Source: Cellulosimicrobium marinum
GTDB taxonomy: Bacteria > Actinomycetota > Actinomycetes > Actinomycetales > Cellulomonadaceae
Length of the DNA: 64,000 bases
Reading direction: 5' to 3'
NCBI RefSeq assembly: GCF_020551945.1
Contig: NZ_JAJBZH010000001.1
Span: forward strand, 376,108-440,107
Notes under the pieces: generated by a model
Seen by the model: only the letters and a program-made list of their open reading frames with translations
Told to the model about the DNA's origin: nothing
Databases searched by the model: none
Made by a program: the position numbers and the translations under genes
Shown: positions 41,012 to 48,749 of the stretch, piece by piece
Position numbering within the stretch: the first letter of the stretch is position 1
How the letters are laid out: each line of letters opens with the position of its first letter

Positions 41012-41976
41012 AGCTCTTCCTCCTTGAGGATCGTGCGCACGTAGACGGCGGTGATCACGAGCAGCAGCACGGTGAGCAGCACCGCGATGGCGGATCCGAA
41101 GCCGTACCGGTTCTGCCCGAACGACTCCACGTACGACCACACGCCGAGGTTGAGGACCTCACGGTTGGACCCGGCGCCGCCGGGCATGAGGTAGACCTGC
41201 GCGAACACCTTGAAGTCCCAGATGGTCGACATGATGATGACGACGGCGAAGACCTGGCGCAGCTGCGGCACGGTCACCTGGAAGAACCGGCGCCACGCCC
41301 CGGCGCCGTCGATCTCGGCGGCCTCGAGGATCTCCTTGGGCACGCCGAGCAGACCGGCGAGCACGGTGACGGCGACGAACGGGAAGCCGTGGTGCACGAC
41401 GTTGAGGAGCACGATCGCGTAGAACGACCAGCGGTCGGTGAACCAGTTGACGGAGCCGTCGATGATGCCGAGGGACTGCAGCGCCTCGTTGAAGACGCCG
41501 CGGTCGGCGTCGAAGATCCACACCCACACGTAGGTGCCGGTCACGGCGGGCATGGCCCAGGCGGCCATGATGGCGCTCGACGTCACGGTGCGCCAGAACG
41601 GGCCGAGGGACGCGAGCAGCACGGCGACGCCGGTCCCGAACGCGACCGTCGCGACGACGGCGAGGATGGCGAAGCCGAACGTGTTGGGGAGGACGACCTG
41701 CCAGAGCTGGGCCGACGTGAGGATCTCGACGAAGTTGGCGAACCCGATCCAGTTCTGCTCGCCGGAGACGATCTGGCGCAGCCCGTAGTCCTGCAGCGAG
41801 AACAGGACGACGCGGACCAGCGGCCACAGGAGCAGCGCGGCGAGCACCGCGAGCGCGGGGGCGAGCAGCATCCAGGGCCGGGCGAGCGCCATGCGGCGCA
41901 TGCTCGCGCCGCGCCGCACGGGGGCGGGCCCTCGGCCCGCCCCCGTCGGCTCGGTGCGCGTGACGGTCGTCGTCAC
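41008..41976 (-). CDS. Sugar ABC transporter permease (MalF-type)
   Basis: A 322-residue partner permease. An N-terminal tail of ~25 polar residues leads to WMLLAPALAVLAALLLWPLVRVVLFSLQDYGL. The EAA loop is EILEAAEIDGAGAWRRFFQVTVPQLRQ. Six to seven membrane helices are evident. The GTG start 41976 overlaps the stop of the binding-protein gene (GTGA), so SBP, MalF-type and MalG-type proteins are translated as a unit. Substrate class (oligosaccharide or monosaccharide) is set by the SBP and not readable with confidence. Confidence 0.92.
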   Translation of the reverse strand: MTTTVTRTEPTGAGRGPAPVRRGASMRRMALARPWMLLAPALAVLAALLLWPLVRVVLFSLQDYGLRQIVSGEQNWIGFANFVEILTSAQLWQVVLPNTFGFAILAVVATVAFGTGVAVLLASLGPFWRTVTSSAIMAAWAMPAVTGTYVWVWIFDADRGVFNEALQSLGIIDGSVNWFTDRWSFYAIVLLNVVHHGFPFVAVTVLAGLLGVPKEILEAAEIDGAGAWRRFFQVTVPQLRQVFAVVIIMSTIWDFKVFAQVYLMPGGAGSNREVLNLGVWSYVESFGQNRYGFGSAIAVLLTVLLLVITAVYVRTILKEEEL

Positions 41977-43265
41977 GAGCCCTGGTTGAGCAGGCCGGTC
42001 ATCTCGTCGGCGGCGGTCGTCGTCGCGGTCGCGACGTCGGCCTGGCCGGAGAGGATGGACTGCATCATCGTGCTGGTCGTCTTCTTCGCCTGGACGGCGC
42101 CGTAGTTCGGCGAGTTCGGCACCGCGCCGCCGCCGTCGACGAACTGCTGGGCGAAGGGCGCGACGAGCGGGTCGTCGCTCGCGACGGCCGCGTCGAGGAG
42201 CGACGTCTGGCCCGGGAAGTAGCCCGACTGCTCGGCCCACTTCTCGGCGAACTCGCCGGTCGTCATCATCTCGACGAACTGGAACGCGAGGTCCTTGTCG
42301 TCCGCGGTCTCGAACATGCTCAGGTGCGAGCCGCCGAGGACCGAGGGGGCGATGCCGCCGTCCTTGCCGGGGATCGGCACGGCCGCGAACTTGCCCTCCA
42401 TGTCGGCGTTGGCCTCGACGATGGCGGCCGGGGTCCAGGACCCCATGACGGCCATGCCGACGTCGCCCTGGGCGAACGCGTCGAGGACGTCGGTCTCGCG
42501 CCAGGTCGTGGCGCCGGCCGAGGAGAGGGAGTGCTCGGTCTGCAGGCCCGTCCAGAAGCCGATGCCCTCCTGGGACTCGGGGCTGTCGAGCTGCGACGTC
42601 CACTCGCCGCCGTCCTCGGTCGCGACCTCGCCGCCGGCGCCCCAGACCCACGGGTAGACCGTGAACTCGGCGTCGCCCGCGATGGCGACACCCAGCTTGT
42701 CGGGGTGCGCCTCCTTGATGGCGAGGCCGGCGTCCTCGATCTCCTGCCAGTTCGTGGGCGCCTCGAGGCCGAGCTCGTCGAAGAGCTCGGTGTTGTAGAC
42801 GAGGGAGCGCACGCCGGCGTACCACGGCATGCCGTAGAGGCTGCCGTCGTAGGTGCCGGCGTCGACGAGGCCCTGCACGAGGTCGCCGTCGACACCTGCC
42901 TCGGCGACGTACTCGTCGAGGGGTGCGAGGGCGCCCGCCGCGGCGAACTCCGGCGTCCACGTGGTGCCGGTCTCCGCGACGTCGGGGGTCGTGCCGCCGG
43001 CGATCGAGGTGACGAAGCGGTCGTGGGCGTCGCCCCACTCGACGAACTCGACGTCGAGCGTCGCACCGGTCTCCTCCTCGAAGGCGGTGGCGACCTCGTC
43101 GAAGAAGGCCTCGGAGTCAGGGTTGGTGCCCTGCATGATCCAGACCTCGAGGGAGCCGCCGTCGGCGGAGTCGGCGTCGTCGCCCCCGCCGCCCGAGCAT
43201 GCTCCGAGCAGTAGAGCGGTCGCGCTGATCGTCGCGACCGCGGAGATCGTACGAGTAGTCCTCAA
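41973..43265 (-). CDS. Sugar ABC transporter substrate-binding lipoprotein
   Basis: A 430-residue CUT1 extracellular solute-binding protein. A signal peptide with lipobox LLLGAC is followed by a Gly-rich linker and SLEVWIMQGTNPDSEAFFDEVATAFEEETGATLDVEFVEWGDAHDRF. TPDVAETGTTWTPEFAAAGALAPLDEYV and YGMPWYAGVRSLVYNTELFDELGL are typical of the family. TTG 43265 is chosen because it gives a normal-length signal peptide (RTTRTISAVATISATALLLGAC); the frame is open to GTG 43334, which would add 23 residues. It is first in the three-gene importer operon; no LacI gene adjoins it. Confidence 0.9.
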   Translation of the reverse strand: MRTTRTISAVATISATALLLGACSGGGGDDADSADGGSLEVWIMQGTNPDSEAFFDEVATAFEEETGATLDVEFVEWGDAHDRFVTSIAGGTTPDVAETGTTWTPEFAAAGALAPLDEYVAEAGVDGDLVQGLVDAGTYDGSLYGMPWYAGVRSLVYNTELFDELGLEAPTNWQEIEDAGLAIKEAHPDKLGVAIAGDAEFTVYPWVWGAGGEVATEDGGEWTSQLDSPESQEGIGFWTGLQTEHSLSSAGATTWRETDVLDAFAQGDVGMAVMGSWTPAAIVEANADMEGKFAAVPIPGKDGGIAPSVLGGSHLSMFETADDKDLAFQFVEMMTTGEFAEKWAEQSGYFPGQTSLLDAAVASDDPLVAPFAQQFVDGGGAVPNSPNYGAVQAKKTTSTMMQSILSGQADVATATTTAADEMTGLLNQGS

Positions 43266-43350
43266 GGCGTCATCACCTGGCCTGTCCGTCCGGATGCGGA
43301 GCGGTGTTGCTCCGCGCGTGAAACTTATCCTCACACACTCAGCGGTGTGG

Positions 43351-43365
43351 GTGAAGAAATTTCAC
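43351..43365. promoter_or_regulatory. Weak palindrome upstream of the sugar importer operon
   Basis: GTGAAGAAATTTCAC has 5-bp arms GTGAA/TTCAC in the most AT-rich part of the 157-bp gap before the SBP gene, 86 bp from its start. It is a possible operator; nothing else in this gap is recognisable. Confidence 0.25.
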
Positions 43366-43422
43366 GGGACGGTGACGTGATCGTTACCTGCCCTTACTTG
43401 AGCCCGGCCGGTGTCGCAGACG

Positions 43423-44133
43423 CTACCTGGCCGCGCCGTTCCGCGCGAGCACGACGTGGAGCGTGCGCGGACCGTGCACCCCCTCGACCCGCGACAGCTC
43501 GATGTCGCTCGTCGCGCTGGGCCCGCTGATCCAGGTCTGCGGCCGCTCCGGGTGCTGCGCCAGCAGGCGTACCGCCTCCGGCACGGTGTGCACCACCTGC
43601 TCCGTCCGGACCACGCACACGTGCAGGTCGGGGACGAGCGAGACGGCTCGTCGGCCCTGGTCCGGCTCGCCGTCCAGCACGATCGTGCCCGTGTCCGCGA
43701 CCGCCACGCGGGCCGCCGTCACCACCGCGTCGACCGCGTCGAGCTCGTCCGCGGTGCGCGGGTCCTCCCGCGAGTCCGCGACGCGCGCCGTCGTGGGCCC
43801 GAGCCCGGCGAGCCACGCGTCGTCGAGCCCCGGCGGCACGACGACGGACCGCGCCGAGGCGAGCAGGTCGGCGACCACCTCGGCCACCTCCTCGGTCGAC
43901 GACGCGTGGTGCACGTGCGCCCGGTAGTCGACGAGCCGGTCCACCAGGACCTCGACCGCCGCGTCCGAGCCGGGCGCGTGCTCCCCGGTGGTCCGGTACG
44001 CCCGGGGGACCGGGGTGGCCGACGGCGCGGGGTCACCGGGCGGCGTCGGGCCCTGCCGGGGAGCGGCCGGCCCGGCGGTCGTCCCGCGCAGGGCGTTCCG
44101 GACCCGCGCGAGGACGGCGTCGCGCGCGCTCAC
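43423..44133 (-). CDS. lutC: Lactate utilization protein LutC (LUD domain)
   Basis: A 236-residue protein, third component of the LutABC iron-sulfur L-lactate oxidation complex that feeds pyruvate and electrons into respiration. The LUD domain shows VVVPPGLDDAWL, ELDAVDAVVTAARVAVADTGTIVLD, VSLVPDLHVCVVRTEQVVHTVPEAV and the C-terminal GPSATSDIELSRVEGVHGPRTLHVVL, the standard LutC ending. The N-terminal ~50 residues are a Pro/Ala/Thr-rich linker. GTG 44133 overlaps the lutB stop by 4 nt. Confidence 0.93.
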   Translation of the reverse strand: MSARDAVLARVRNALRGTTAGPAAPRQGPTPPGDPAPSATPVPRAYRTTGEHAPGSDAAVEVLVDRLVDYRAHVHHASSTEEVAEVVADLLASARSVVVPPGLDDAWLAGLGPTTARVADSREDPRTADELDAVDAVVTAARVAVADTGTIVLDGEPDQGRRAVSLVPDLHVCVVRTEQVVHTVPEAVRLLAQHPERPQTWISGPSATSDIELSRVEGVHGPRTLHVVLARNGAAR

Positions 44134-45659
44134 CGCGCCTCACCTCCCTCGGGGCGGTCGCGCCACCAGTCGCGGAACGACTGGCGGGCGGGCGCGGGCA
44201 GGTCGCGCGAGCGCGTCCACGCGCTCGCGGGCGGCGGGAGCGTCGAGATGCGGCCCTTCGGCCCGGCGACCACGCGGCCCACCGCCGCCGCCTTCCCGGC
44301 GAGCCCGAACCGCCGCGCGTCGGACATCACGAAGGACGCCGCCTTCATCGCGGCGCCCCACCCCGTCGGGAGGCCGCCGCGGTCGGCGTCGACCTCGCGC
44401 GCCCGCAGCTCGACGAGGATCGACGGGATGTCGATCTTCACGGGGCACACCTCGTAGCACGCGCCGCACAGCGTCGACGCGTAGGGGAGCGACGCGTTGG
44501 GGTCGTGGTGCCCGGACAGGCCGCCCGACGACGCCGTGAGCTGCGGCGTGAGGATCGCGCCGATCGGCCCGGGGTACACCGACCCGTAGGCGTGCCCGCC
44601 CACGCGCTCGTACACGGGGCACACGTTGAGGCACGCCGAGCAGCGGATGCAGTGGAGCGCGGCCCGGCCCACCTCGTCGGCGAGGACGTCGGTGCGGCCG
44701 TTGTCGAGCAGCACGAGGTGGAACTCCTGCGGGCCGTCGCCCGGCGTGACCCCCGTCCACAGGGACGTGTACGGGTTCATGCGCTCGCCCGTGGACGAGC
44801 GCGGCAGGAGCTGGAGGAACACCTCCAGGTCGGTGAACGACGGCACGACCTTCTCGATCCCCATGATCGTGATGAGCGTCTCGGGCAGCGTGAGGCACAT
44901 GCGCCCGTTCCCCTCGGACTCCACGACGGTGAGCGTGCCCGTGTCGGCGACGCCGAAGTTCGCGCCGCTCACGGCGACCTTCGCGGAGAGGAACTTGCGG
45001 CGCAGGTGGGCGCGCGCGGCCATGGCGAGCTCGCGCGGCACGTCCGACAGGTCGGGCGGCGCGTCGCCCATGCGCTCGAGGAAGATCTCGCGGATCTCCG
45101 CCCGGTTGCGGTGGATCGCGGGCACGAGGATGTGCGACGGCATGTCGTCGGCGAGCTGGACGATCAGCTCGGCGAGGTCCGTCTCGTACGCGGCGACGCC
45201 CTCCTCGGCGAGCGCCTCGTTGAGGCCGATCTCCTGCGTCGCCATCGACTTGACCTTGACGACCTCGTCGACGCCCTTGGCCCTGACCAGGTCCGCGACG
45301 ATCCGGTTCGCCTCCGCGGCGTCGCGCGCCCAGTGCACGACGCCGCCCCGCGCCACCACGTTGCGCTCCAGCTCCTCCAGGAGCTCGGGGAGGCGGGCCA
45401 TGACGTCGGTCTTGATCGCGGAGCCCGCGTCGCGCAGCGCCTCCCAGTCGGGGACCTCGTCGACCACCGCCGCCCGCTTGGCGCGGATCGTCGACGTCGC
45501 GTGCGCGAGGTTGCGCCGGAGCTGGGTGTCCTCGAGGGCCTGCCGGGCGGCGTCGGGGAACGCCTGGCCCCAGCGCAGCGGTGCGTCGGGGTGCGGGACG
45601 TCGCGGGCGCCGTCGGGCACGGCGGTGCGGGTGCGGGGGATGCCGAGGAACGTGCTCAC
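44130..45659 (-). CDS. lutB: Lactate utilization iron-sulfur protein LutB
   Basis: A 509-residue central subunit of the LutABC complex. The N-terminal LUD domain contains SGANFGVADTGTLTVVESEGNGRMCLTLPE. Two 4Fe-4S clusters are predicted from CIRCSACLNVCPVY and the second cluster CGACYEVCPVKIDIPSIL. MGIEKVVPSFTDLEVFLQLLPRSSTGERMNPYTSLWTG is a strongly conserved LutB stretch. GTG 45659 overlaps the lutA stop; the whole lutA-lutB-lutC unit is coupled by 4-nt overlaps. Confidence 0.95.
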   Translation of the reverse strand: MSTFLGIPRTRTAVPDGARDVPHPDAPLRWGQAFPDAARQALEDTQLRRNLAHATSTIRAKRAAVVDEVPDWEALRDAGSAIKTDVMARLPELLEELERNVVARGGVVHWARDAAEANRIVADLVRAKGVDEVVKVKSMATQEIGLNEALAEEGVAAYETDLAELIVQLADDMPSHILVPAIHRNRAEIREIFLERMGDAPPDLSDVPRELAMAARAHLRRKFLSAKVAVSGANFGVADTGTLTVVESEGNGRMCLTLPETLITIMGIEKVVPSFTDLEVFLQLLPRSSTGERMNPYTSLWTGVTPGDGPQEFHLVLLDNGRTDVLADEVGRAALHCIRCSACLNVCPVYERVGGHAYGSVYPGPIGAILTPQLTASSGGLSGHHDPNASLPYASTLCGACYEVCPVKIDIPSILVELRAREVDADRGGLPTGWGAAMKAASFVMSDARRFGLAGKAAAVGRVVAGPKGRISTLPPPASAWTRSRDLPAPARQSFRDWWRDRPEGGEAR

Positions 45660-46456
45660 CGGGCACCTCCCGCCGGGCGGCCGGCAGCGGCCGCGGGGCG
45701 TGGGGCCGGTGCGTCCTTCGTGGAGGCGAGGATCTCGGCGAGGTGCAGCGTGCGCACGCCCGCGCGGATCCGGGAGAGGCCCCCGCCGATGTGCATGAGG
45801 CACGACGCGTCGCCCGCGGTGAGGACCTCGGCGCCCGTGGACCTCACGTGCGCCATCTTGTCCGCGAGCATCGCGGTCGACGTGTCGGCGTTCTTCAGCG
45901 CGAACGTGCCCCCGAACCCGCAGCACGACTCCGCGCCGGGCAGCTCGACGAGGTCGATCCCCTCGACGGCGCGCAGGAGGCGCAGCGGCCGGTCGCCGAC
46001 GTGCAGCATGCGCAGCGAGTGGCACGTCGGGTGGTAGGTCACGCGGTGGGGGTAGTACGCGCCGACGTCGGTGACGCCGAGCACGTCCACGAGGAGCTCG
46101 GACAGCTCGTAGGTCTTCGCCGCGACCGCGTCCGCGCGGGCGCCGAGCGCGTCGAGGCCCGCGCGCCGGCACACCATGCCCTGCTGGTGACGGATCGACC
46201 CGGTGCAGGACCCGGACGGCACGACGACGGCGTCCCACTCGCCGTCGAGCACGGGGGAGAACGCCTCGACGTGGTTGCGGACGACGGGCACGGCCTCGTC
46301 CATGTACCCGGTGTTGACGTGCATCTGGCCGCAGCAGGCCTGCCCGTCGGGGACGTGGACCTCGTGGCCGAGGCGTTCGAGCAGGAGGGCCGTGGCGCGC
46401 GGCGCCTCCGGGAACATCACGTCCCCGAGACAGGTGGCGGCGAGGGCGATGCGCAT
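45656..46456 (-). CDS. lutA: Lactate utilization protein LutA (CCG-domain)
   Basis: A 266-residue protein with two cysteine-rich CCG domains that bind a Fe-S cofactor: LAATCLGDVMFPEAPRATALLLERLGHEVHVPDGQACCGQ and VTYHPTCHSLRMLHVGDRPLRLL with VELPGAESCCGFGGTFALKN. It is the first gene of the lut operon, 167 bp from the divergent regulator, with operators and both promoters in between. Confidence 0.95.
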   Translation of the reverse strand: MRIALAATCLGDVMFPEAPRATALLLERLGHEVHVPDGQACCGQMHVNTGYMDEAVPVVRNHVEAFSPVLDGEWDAVVVPSGSCTGSIRHQQGMVCRRAGLDALGARADAVAAKTYELSELLVDVLGVTDVGAYYPHRVTYHPTCHSLRMLHVGDRPLRLLRAVEGIDLVELPGAESCCGFGGTFALKNADTSTAMLADKMAHVRSTGAEVLTAGDASCLMHIGGGLSRIRAGVRTLHLAEILASTKDAPAPRPAAAAGRPAGGAR

Positions 46457-46541
46457 GCGTGCTCCGGGGAGAGGGGACGGTGCCGGTCTCGCCGGGCAGC
46501 GGCCGCGCTGCCCGCCGGGACCCCCGCCGGGGGCGGCGGGG

Positions 46542-46556
46542 TGTGGTCAGACCACA
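46542..46556. promoter_or_regulatory. Operator 1 of the lut locus
   Basis: TGTGGTC-A-GACCACA is a perfect odd-centred palindrome and fits the FadR-type GntR pattern TGGTNNNACCA. It lies near the expected lutA transcription start, just downstream of the lutA -10 candidate TACAGT (minus strand, 46564-46569). Confidence 0.8.
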
Positions 46557-46579
46557 TCGGCCCACTGTAGACCACGAGC

Positions 46580-46602
46580 GCGCTGTGGTCTGACCACAGC
46601 GC
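46580..46602. promoter_or_regulatory. Operator 2 of the lut locus
   Basis: A 23-bp perfect palindrome with core TGTGGTC-T-GACCACA (46584-46598) extended by matched GCGC flanks. Its centre is 42 bp (four helical turns) from operator 1. It covers the -35 positions of both divergent promoters. Confidence 0.85.
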
Positions 46603-46617
46603 CCGCTCGCCTACGCT
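46589..46617 (+). promoter_or_regulatory. Promoter of the lut regulator gene (leaderless)
   Basis: TCTGAC (46589-46594), 17 bp, TACGCT (46612-46617), then 6 nt to GTG 46624. The -35 half lies inside operator 2, indicating autoregulation. Confidence 0.6.
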
Positions 46618-46623
46618 GAGCGC

Positions 46624-47382
46624 GTGCGCACCCATGAACGCGTCCTCGCCCGCATCGAGGCCGACCTCGCCGCCGGCCGCTGGGCCCTCGGCGAGCGCCT
46701 GCCCGCCGAGCGGGCGCTCGCGGAGGAGCTCGGGGTCTCCCGCCCGTCCGTGCGCGAGGCCCTGCGGGTGCTGGAGGCGATGGGCGTCGTCCGCACCGCC
46801 GTCGGCTCCGGGCCCGACGCCGGCGCGACCGTCGTCGACCGGCCCGCCGCCGCCCTCGGTGCGGCCGTGCGCCTGCACGTCGCCTCGGGCACCCTCGACG
46901 TGCGCGACGTGGTCCAGACCCGCGTCCTGCTGGAGACCTGGGCGGTGCGCGCCGCAGCGACCGACCCGGCACCCGGCCCCGCTCCCGACGCCACTGCCGA
47001 CTCCACTGCCGGCGCGGCCGGCGGTGCGACCGAGCGCGCCGGGGCGCCCCTCCACGCCGAGGCCGCCGCGCTCCTCGACCGCATGGACGACCCGGCGCTC
47101 ACCGCCGCCGAGTTCCGCGTGCTCGACGCGTCGTTCCACCTCGTGCTCGTCCGCCTCGCGGGCAACGCCCTCGTCGAGGCGGTCATGACGGGACTGCGCG
47201 GTGCGATCGAGTCCTACGTCGCCGCCGGGAGCGCCGCCCTGCCGTCGTGGGAGCGCACCGCCGCCCGCCTGCGCGCCGAGCACCGCGCGATCCTCGCCGC
47301 CGTCGTCGCCGGCGACGCCGACGAGGCCGAGCGCGCCGTCCGCACCCACATCGAGGGGTTCTCCGCCGAGACCGGGCTCTGA
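46624..47382 (+). CDS. lutR: GntR/FadR family regulator of lactate utilization
   Basis: A 252-residue repressor. The winged HTH is RIEADLAAGRWALGERLPAERALAEELGVSRPSVREALRVLEAMGVV, and the C-terminal FCD domain has the metal-binding His set in FHLVLVRLAGN and EHRAILAAVVAGDADEAERAVRTHIEGF. An Ala/Pro/Thr-rich insert of ~30 residues (about residues 115-145) interrupts the FCD domain. FadR-type LldR/LutR proteins respond to L-lactate. Position opposite lutABC and the two matching operators in the gap make this its regulator. It is convergent with the serine hydrolase gene. Confidence 0.9.
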   Translation: MRTHERVLARIEADLAAGRWALGERLPAERALAEELGVSRPSVREALRVLEAMGVVRTAVGSGPDAGATVVDRPAAALGAAVRLHVASGTLDVRDVVQTRVLLETWAVRAAATDPAPGPAPDATADSTAGAAGGATERAGAPLHAEAAALLDRMDDPALTAAEFRVLDASFHLVLVRLAGNALVEAVMTGLRGAIESYVAAGSAALPSWERTAARLRAEHRAILAAVVAGDADEAERAVRTHIEGFSAETGL

Positions 47383-47383
47383 C

Positions 47384-47401
47384 GGCCGCCGCCCGGCGGC
47401 C
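47384..47401. terminator. Bidirectional hairpin between lutR and the serine hydrolase gene
   Basis: GGCCGCC (47384-47390) pairs with GGCGGCC (47395-47401) around GCCC; it fills the 20-bp gap between two convergent stop codons. Confidence 0.65.
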
Positions 47402-47402
47402 C

Positions 47403-48749
47403 TCAGCGCGCGGGAGCGTCCGCGTAGCCGCCGACGAACGACCAGCGCGGGTCGACGGCCTCGCCGAGACCCTCCGCGCGGACCGCGACCGTGCCGTCGT
47501 CGCCCACGTGCAGCCGCAGGAGCAGGACGTCGAGGTCGTCATCGAGGGTCCAGCACCGCACGTCCAGGGTGCGGGGCGCGGTCCAGCCGGCGGTGACGAC
47601 GCCCGGGCGCCGGGCGGGTCCGACGGGCTGTGGGACGGGCCGCGCGACGTCGTAGGCGAGGTGGACCCCGTCACCGAGCGGGCCGACGCGCCCGGCGTCC
47701 GTCCCGAGGTCGAGGTCGAGGACGGCGGGGCCCGTGCCGAGGGCGTGGACGCGGCCGGTGCGCGGTGCTGCGTTCCGCGCGTCGTGCGGGGGTGCGGGCC
47801 ACCGCAGGGACCCCGGTGCGGTCCCTGGGTCGGGGGCCGCACCGGAGGGGGCGTCGTCCACGAGGTGCCGCAGCACGAGCTCGACGAGCCGACGGTCGCC
47901 GTGCGCGCACGCCTGCGCGTCCGCGGTGACGACGACGGCGAGGTCCTGCTCGGGCGACCCGTAGGCGATCTGGCCGCCGAGGCCGAAGAGCAGGAAGCCG
48001 CCGCGCGGCGGGACCCACACCTGGTACCCGTACCCGCCGCGGAAGGCCGCGCCCCACGTGAGGGAGGACGTGTCGGCCTGGACGGACGTCGCCGCCCGCA
48101 CGAACCCCGCGGGCACGAGGGCCTCGCCCGCGTGCGTCCCCTCGTCGAGCAGCAGGTGCGTGAGGCGCAGCAGGTCGCGCGGCCGGCACACGAGCCCCGA
48201 CCCGCCGTGGCTCCGGCCGTCGCGCCCGGGGAGCACGCGCAGGTCGGGCGCGACGCCGAGGGGGTCGAGCAGGCGCGGGCGCAGGTGCTCCACGAGGGTG
48301 GTGCCGGTGCGCCGTTCCACGAGGGCGCCCAGCGCGTACGAGCCGCTCGTGTCGTAGGTGAAGAGCGTGCCGGGCGGGTGCGTGGGCGGCGTCGTGAACC
48401 ACGAGGCCAGCGGCTCGGGGTCGGTGGGGGCGAACGGGGAGGCGGCGTGCGGGCCGCGCATGGTGAGCAGGTCGCGGACCGTCGTGCGGGCGACCCACGG
48501 GTGCGGGGACCGGTGCTCGGGGAAGGTGTCGGCGACGGGCTCGTCGAGGTCGAGCGTCCCGTCGCCGACGAGGGTGCCCACGGCGAGCGCCGTGAGCGTC
48601 TTCGTCACGGAGTACGCGCGGTGCGGCACGTGCGGGCCGGCGGGAGCGCAGCCCGCGGAGAGCACGAGCTCGCGGCCGACACCGACCTCGACGCCGTGCA
48701 GCGCGATCCCGAGGGCCTCGGCGTCGTGGGCGAGCCCGGCGAGGGTCAT
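47403..48749 (-). CDS. Serine hydrolase, class C beta-lactamase-like
   Basis: A 448-residue enzyme of the beta-lactamase/esterase/DD-peptidase fold. The SxxK nucleophile motif is S47-V-T-K50 in HRAYSVTKTLTALA; a second-motif candidate is FTYDTSGSYALGALVE; GYGYQVWVPPRGGFLLFGLGGQ is the C-terminal core. A further ~110-residue C-terminal beta-rich extension follows. There is no signal peptide, so it acts in the cytosol and is not a resistance beta-lactamase; esterase or amidase activity is more likely. ATG 48749 overlaps the uxaC stop by 4 nt, so it is co-translated with glucuronate isomerase and may prepare or deacylate uronate substrates. Confidence 0.85.
   Translation of the reverse strand: MTLAGLAHDAEALGIALHGVEVGVGRELVLSAGCAPAGPHVPHRAYSVTKTLTALAVGTLVGDGTLDLDEPVADTFPEHRSPHPWVARTTVRDLLTMRGPHAASPFAPTDPEPLASWFTTPPTHPPGTLFTYDTSGSYALGALVERRTGTTLVEHLRPRLLDPLGVAPDLRVLPGRDGRSHGGSGLVCRPRDLLRLTHLLLDEGTHAGEALVPAGFVRAATSVQADTSSLTWGAAFRGGYGYQVWVPPRGGFLLFGLGGQIAYGSPEQDLAVVVTADAQACAHGDRRLVELVLRHLVDDAPSGAAPDPGTAPGSLRWPAPPHDARNAAPRTGRVHALGTGPAVLDLDLGTDAGRVGPLGDGVHLAYDVARPVPQPVGPARRPGVVTAGWTAPRTLDVRCWTLDDDLDVLLLRLHVGDDGTVAVRAEGLGEAVDPRWSFVGGYADAPAR

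Noticed and set aside
43266-43334. GTG 43334 as start of the sugar-binding lipoprotein
   Set aside because: It would put 23 extra residues before an already complete signal peptide; TTG 43265 gives the usual length. Kept as a stated alternative only.
47403-48749. Antibiotic-resistance beta-lactamase
   Set aside because: No signal peptide, coupled to a sugar catabolic gene, and an extra C-terminal domain; an esterase-like role is more plausible.
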